This document shows, piece by piece, positions 58,539-64,000 of a DNA stretch of 64,000 nucleotides. Position 1 is the stretch's first letter. Every line of letters begins with the position of its first letter. The position numbers and the translations under genes were made by a program. Origin of the DNA: Orychophragmus violaceus (Eukaryota > Streptophyta > Magnoliopsida > Brassicales > Brassicaceae). The stretch lies in contig CM058234.1 of the NCBI GenBank assembly GCA_030180135.1, forward strand, positions 5,515,543 through 5,579,542, read 5' to 3'. The notes beneath the pieces were generated by a model. It had not been told where the DNA came from. It searched no databases and saw only the letters and a program-made list of their open reading frames with translations.

Positions 58539-59108
58539 TGAGTTTTATAATCAACCCAACCTGGATAAATCTTTGATTCATAGTTCAATTTGGTCCGGCC
58601 GATACTGTCTAAACATGTAACACCAACACCAATTTAGTTTTTATTACCAATTTCTTTTTAATACACATAACACATGTATTCAAGCATAATCCAGTAGTTA
58701 AATTTGTCTAAACATGTAACTAATTCCATCAACGGAATTCTGTTGTTTCTTCTAACATTAGTTACATCTTGTCCATGAATCTCTTGCAATAACAATATTC
58801 TGTCCAACAATTTGAAGAAAGAAAGAAAAGAAACCGCTTTCGAAAAAGGAAAGTCTTAAGATCAATCCCAATTCTAATAATAGAAAGTTATACAAGGCCT
58901 ATGAACTTGAGAAAAATCCCCAGGTCTATAGGGGATGAATCGTTGATTTTGATGATCACGACCCTTTACATCAATCGACTAAGATACATAGGCTGAGAGT
59001 AAATAGTAGTAGCTGAACAAAACGGAACTGATGATAGTTTTTTTTTGTTACGTATAACAAAACTGACACGCTTCTTGTTGTGTTTGTTTGATCTGTTAGA
59101 TCCTTCTT
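58539..59108. other. Downstream region of LPAT2
   Basis: Contains the likely 3' untranslated region of the acyltransferase gene next to 59109. No other gene seen. Confidence 0.45.
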
Positions 59109-62100
59109 TTACTTCTCCTTCTCCACTTCTGTTTGGGAGGATGATCCTGAGTGGTTATGGTCCTTTGGCTTGGCTGGAACGACTTTGGCTGGGGTCGAAC
59201 GCTCTGACTGAGAGGAGCGGATCAGGATCTGCATACAGAAAGTGATGACACCTAGACCAAGCGCCGATAACGCCATGCCTTTCCATGAGGAAAAGAGATT
59301 TGACCAGTGTAAGAATTTCATGGCTCCGAGAGTTAGTAGGCAGGCCCATGATAGAACCACCTGGAAAAGGATGTAAGAGATCTGTGAGTTTTTATGGATG
59401 GATTCAATAGAATGTTTTGAGAGACTCACTGCAAGGGATTTTATGGGACGGCCAATGTTCTGTTCTTGCTGACCGGGGAAAGTGTCTGCAGCTATGTGTT
59501 TGTCTAACAGTGCATCCTGTACCACAGAGCCGAGATGAGCGTGTGTCCAAAATGAACATTTCATTATGAGTATTAACCAAGTATGTCGCCAACAACCGAG
59601 AAGTGGAAAACATCAGTAAATACATAATATTTACCTTAGCAACAAACTGATCTCTGCACCACTGTGCAATTGCGTCATCTGATTCAGGCAAGTCTTTCAT
59701 CGAATGACACTTGATGTGAACATGCACCTGAAACCAGTAACAATGGTTTGGGGAATGATCAGGTAGTTACAAAAAGCTTTGGGATGTGATGAGCCCTATG
59801 ATTTCTAACACATTAAACTAGCAATCCACAACATATAGGGTTATATTCGTCTCACTTGCAGTGAAAAGAAAATGGATAATGAAGTGAATATTATGAAAGT
59901 CGGTGGGAGAAGAGTGCAAGATGTTACTACTATATGTTACTTAACGAAGACCTATTCATATTTTCACTTGCTTACCACAGAAGGCTGTCCTCTGAATAGT
60001 CTTAGCATTGTTGGGGGTGGAGAAGTTTTTGGGATAGCCACGGTCATATCATAAATGGCTGGGACAAATGACCGCATATTACTAACAGCTGACACAAAAC
60101 CCTGAAATAAAAATACAAGCCAAGTTTAGTAATCACGGCAGAACACACAATATCAACCACCAAGTTGATGTGATGAAAGCGTAAGTATAAAAAAGATCCA
60201 CAAAAAAAGGCTACAAAGACCAAGAACACGCATTGATATTTTGGATCAATGATGGTAATCATTGTGCTCTTGAAAGGTCAAAGTGAAGATATCAAGTTGC
60301 CCAAGGATTAGTCCAACTTACTTTGGTACGAGGAAGCAAGACATTCCGAGGGATAGGCAACTCAGAGGAAGCTGCATACTCTTGAGCTGCTTTAAGTTTT
60401 GCCTCTGTAAAGCGGGTTCCCTCCACGAAAAGGGCTAACCAGAAAGGTTTAGGGTAGTCGTTCAAGCGTTGAAGACCTGACTGTAAATTTAGATAAACAC
60501 GCATAAGTCATGGTCTGGTATGAAGGTTCTGCATCTTCAGGCTTACGAGGTATAACCTGCTCATAAGCATTTTACACAGAAGTAAAACTAGATGAGTTGC
60601 ACAAGAAGAATACAAACCCATACCTTTAAAGTGCTTTCATCCTTTGCCCAATTTCTTTCCAGAAACAGATACTCTGAGAACCACATCGACCAGCCTATGA
60701 CCTGTATATGTGCGAAAAATTAATATTTATGAACACTTTAGAGTATGTGACAGAATAAAAAGGAGACGAAGTGTATGAACCTAAAGCAATTATCTTTTTC
60801 TCAACCAACGCCAGTTATGAAGTTTCTAACTTATAGCAGATATTAAGATTACGACTTTTTAAAAAAATCTAGCAAGCACATCAGTAAACTAATAAGTTAA
60901 CATACTGGAAGATATTTGGAAGACTTCTTCATTACAGCTAATGCGCTTCCCAGGCAACCTGACCTCTGCAAGAAAATAAAATATGAAACAATATATAAAA
61001 AGATGTAAGCCGCATGCATGGACTCTTTTAGATCAGATATGATGATGCTATATTCTTTATTATCTCATCAGTGGATCATTTGGGACTGTAACCTTCTACT
61101 AAGAGAATCTATATTCACCAGAAAGCAATACATGGTCCTATTGCACATATACAAGCTTGTTCACGAAGAAGTCTATGTTGATCCCCATTTATGCATTCAA
61201 GCAAAAACGATTGTCTAGAAATAAGACGCATGAAATTCGGAGATTAAATCTTGTACCTGAGCCAGAATCCATCCCACAAGCCAATCAATATCACTTCGGT
61301 GATTACAAACGACAAGAGCATGTTCTTTGCCTGGAAGAAAGGTAACTGAAGTTACAGATTCGTACATATATAGGACTTGTTATATTTTGATTCCCAATAA
61401 GCAGAAACTTACCCATTCGATTGAAGGTCTCATTATCAGCAAACACTTGGATCTAGGGCAAAAGAAAAAAGAAAGTTTCAGAGGAAGTAAAAAAAAAACT
61501 TAAAACGAATTCTACAACTGGTCATGTGTACACTAATTGAATGAAAAAGGATGGTCATAATCTGTTCTTTCACTTATATAAGCAGCCATAACAATGAATG
61601 ATACGCAGACACAGGTCTACTTCATAATCATTTTACTTAAACGGGGAAAAAGTGTAGGAAGATACTTTTACTCCTGCCCACCAGTCAACGATCCAGACAA
61701 GCTCCAGCCACAAGGTTTCTGCAACCACCCGGTTGATTTTTCTGTATGTGTTCTTAGACAGAGGTCGAATGAGGACATAACAAATTGCCTGAAAACAAAA
61801 AAAAACTATCAACATCAAACTGTAGCAAACGAAGTACAGAGACAGGGCTATTGGACACTTGTAGGCATGAAGATTCCTTCCTCGACCCCAAAACCTAGAA
61901 ACTATTAGTCCAGAAATAAGAAGGCTTGGCATTCCTTAGTCTAGAGAATCAACATAAAATCTGAAGTAACTTGATACTTAAACAATAATACCCTTATGCT
62001 CAGCAAATCAAATGGGATTTGAGCTTAGACCCATATGTGTTTGTCCCTCAAATTTTAACAGCACCGACAAATATGATGAAGAAGAACCAGAAACCCTAAG

Positions 62101-62290
62101 AAGCAGTGAATGAATACGGAGAAGAGGATCTACAAATGCAGCAGAACATCGACGGAATCTAAGAAGAGTAACACCGAATAATCGGAAAAGTTTCGAATTT
62201 CAGAAAACCCACCTGAAGGAGATTGACAACGAGACCAGATATGAAGAAGAGAATGCCCAAAGGCACAATTACAGCCGCAGCCATCACCAT
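59109..62290 (-). CDS. LPAT2: 1-acyl-sn-glycerol-3-phosphate acyltransferase, LPAT2 type
   Basis: Eleven exons: 62290-62213, 61788-61666, 61452-61413, 61330-61257, 60965-60906, 60701-60624, 60480-60322, 60101-59976, 59727-59635, 59516-59430, 59360-59109. Phases agree and give 389 residues, the length I recall for Arabidopsis LPAT2. An N-terminal membrane segment (about 4-26) starts MVMAAAVIVPLG. The catalytic HX4D motif is NHRSDIDW (His91, Asp96), and the substrate motif EGTR is at 171-174. Two C-terminal membrane segments end in a KEK tail that may keep it in the ER. The enzyme adds a second acyl chain to lysophosphatidic acid, giving phosphatidic acid for membrane and storage lipids. No lesion seen. 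Confidence 0.95.
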
Positions 62291-64000
62291 TGTAATGCCT
62301 CGAAAGCTAATGCGGGAGGCAAAGATTCAACAACACAGCGAGCAGGAATGATACCCCAAAACACGTTCCGAGATTTACATAAACTGGCGAATTTTAACCC
62401 CCAGATTTCACGACAACTTGCAGAAAGGGGGGAAATTAAATAGCCAACAAGAAAAAAATCGCAAATTTAATGGGAAGCAGATAAAATAAAACTGTGGGAG
62501 AGATTGAATCTCAATTATGTTGACAAAAAAAAAAGATTGAATCTCAATTATTTTTATCAGTGTTACCGTATTTTTGTTGATTGGATTGATTTTTATACGG
62601 AGATGATCACGAGGACACTTCGATATTTTCGAACACGGAATGGGCGTTTCTCTCGTTATTTCAGTCTAGCCCCTCAATTTATTTCCATACTTCAAAATGT
62701 TCCCTTATCTTTTATAATTAACAGAGACCATTTTAAAGTTTCATGAGTTTCCATTTTAAAGTTTCATGAGTTTCCTCCTCCATATGTTAAAAGGTTTTTC
62801 AAGTTCACTTCTGCTCTTTATAAAAATGTAAATATTATTATAGAATGAAATATTAAGTGCGGTCATAACTCGCACTAATGCACCGGATTCCATTAAAACT
62901 TTGCAGTTAAACATATTTGGGCAAAAATAGTATTAAAATAGATAATCTTCCGAAAAGTTCTCATGTTACATCCCTTTTTTAAAAAATGACAAAAAAAAAA
63001 GTTAAAGTTTTACAAATTTTATTAACAAAATATTAAGTCTGTAAATATGGTTACATGCCGAAAGATATGAAAACATGAAAAAAATACAATCAGAAATTTG
63101 ATTCTTTGTTTTTGTAGCGTTATAGTCAAAATATCGATAAAGCGTTTTGGAGAAACTAAGTTTGGATCGATATACGAACATGAAACAGGCTCATGGTTTA
63201 AAAAGTTTGTTTCAACTAGTAGCCTTGGGAAGTTACTAAGATCTAGGAAGGTCTTTAGAGTTCACTTCTTTGTGGGTTTCATTTGTTTCTATTCAAATAA
63301 TTGGCATGGTTCAGATTGTTTAGTTAGTGCAGTCTAATCTGTAAAGTGTGAGAATATTTCGTGGTTGGTATAGATTAAAATGAAACTTAACACGTTTGAT
63401 TCTTTCGCATTGATATAAGTAAAGTTCAAACAACTTTATAAATAACAATAAAGAGTTTGAATGTACAAAAGAATATTGTTGAAAGTGGTTGATCTATCTA
63501 ACCAAATTTCCATTTTCATATAAACAAATGAAAGAAAAAAATCAAAGAAAAAAACAAAAGTAAAGAAACATTTGATATATTCATGTTATTTATTTCTAGG
63601 TGCATTTTGTTCACCGCTTTATTAATATTCTCCATTATGTTTTGCGGGAAATGGCAAAATATAAACTAAAGAACAAACAAGGGTTGTTTAGTGACAACTT
63701 TCTTATGTAAGATCATTGTTGTCTAGCAGAGTCACATGATGTTCTCTATGTGATTCTACGTATTCACTACAAATAATCGACTGCAGACAAAATCTGTTAT
63801 GAGACGTGTATATATCTATCTACTTGACCTCATTTTTTCCCAAGCCGGAAAATTCTTGTGATGAAAAATGGAATTATGAACATTTTTTTGTCAACAAGAA
63901 ATATGAAAATTACCCCAAGTTTTGGTTATAAAACGGGCAATTTTGCTGTGAGATATTGTTTTTAAATGGGCCTAAATAATATTTGTGTTAGGCCCAACTT
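62291..64000. other. Upstream region of LPAT2 and intergenic sequence
   Basis: The first 200-300 bases should hold the LPAT2 leader and promoter. The remainder is AT-rich, with a short direct repeat cattttaaagtttcatgag near 62729 and 62752. No gene or RNA supported up to the window end. Confidence 0.45.

Overview
This window is nuclear DNA from a flowering plant of the mustard family (Brassicaceae). Two intron-rich genes anchor it, both on the minus strand. One (53604 to 45391, 21 exons) encodes the largest subunit of RNA polymerase I (NRPA1). The other (62290 to 59109, 11 exons) encodes an ER 1-acyl-glycerol-3-phosphate acyltransferase that matches LPAT2 exon by exon. From memory these two are neighbours on Arabidopsis chromosome 3, so this looks like a syntenic block in a relative. 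A small two-exon gene of unknown function (54817-55728) lies between them. No other certain host gene is visible.

The left 42 kb is almost entirely transposable elements, many with precise ends and target-site duplications (TSDs). From left to right: an inverted-repeat element with telomere-like interior (671-1038); a Helitron (1753-2751); a hAT-like element with 8-bp TSD (3274-3842); an unclassified repeat-like stretch (3900-5470); a Pack-CACTA carrying a glycosyl hydrolase 3 gene fragment (6222-9394, TSD AAC); a TIR element (9503-9776); a 5'-truncated LINE (10094-19976, TSD GAGCTATTAT) split by a Ty1/copia element (12017-19293, TSD TAATC); an 11.2-kb CACTA (En/Spm) element (20270-31425, TSD TTT); a second hAT-like element (32092-32597); a minus-strand Helitron (33344-35238); a Stowaway-like MITE (35839-36080); and a chromodomain Ty3/gypsy element (36778-42007, TSD CACTA). 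Further right are a Stowaway MITE (43589-43836), a truncated hAT-like copy (44193-44663), an isolated Helitron 3' end (57030-57067) and a Helitron (57623-58538).

The most unusual object is the 11.2-kb CACTA element. It has an intact spliced TNP2-type transposase gene and a six-exon TNPA-like gene with one in-frame stop. Between them are two paralogous two-exon mini-genes (about 158 residues each) that keep only the N-terminal TNPA-like domain. Each gene start is preceded by a CCGACGGA/TCCGTCGG palindrome, usually close to a TATA-like box, and a fifth such promoter has no gene. The TNP2 gene and both mini-genes are followed by one or two tRNA-like modules: A-box, B-box 44-45 bp later, and in three of four a T6-T7 tract. 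The inferred picture is an element that encodes its own short DNA-binding regulators and may carry internal Pol III/TFIIIC sites between genes.

Both LTR elements are coding-dead but fairly young by LTR comparison (about 97% for copia, about 99% for gypsy). Splice sites were placed by hand from GT-AG signals and reading-frame continuity; expect errors of a base or two in places.
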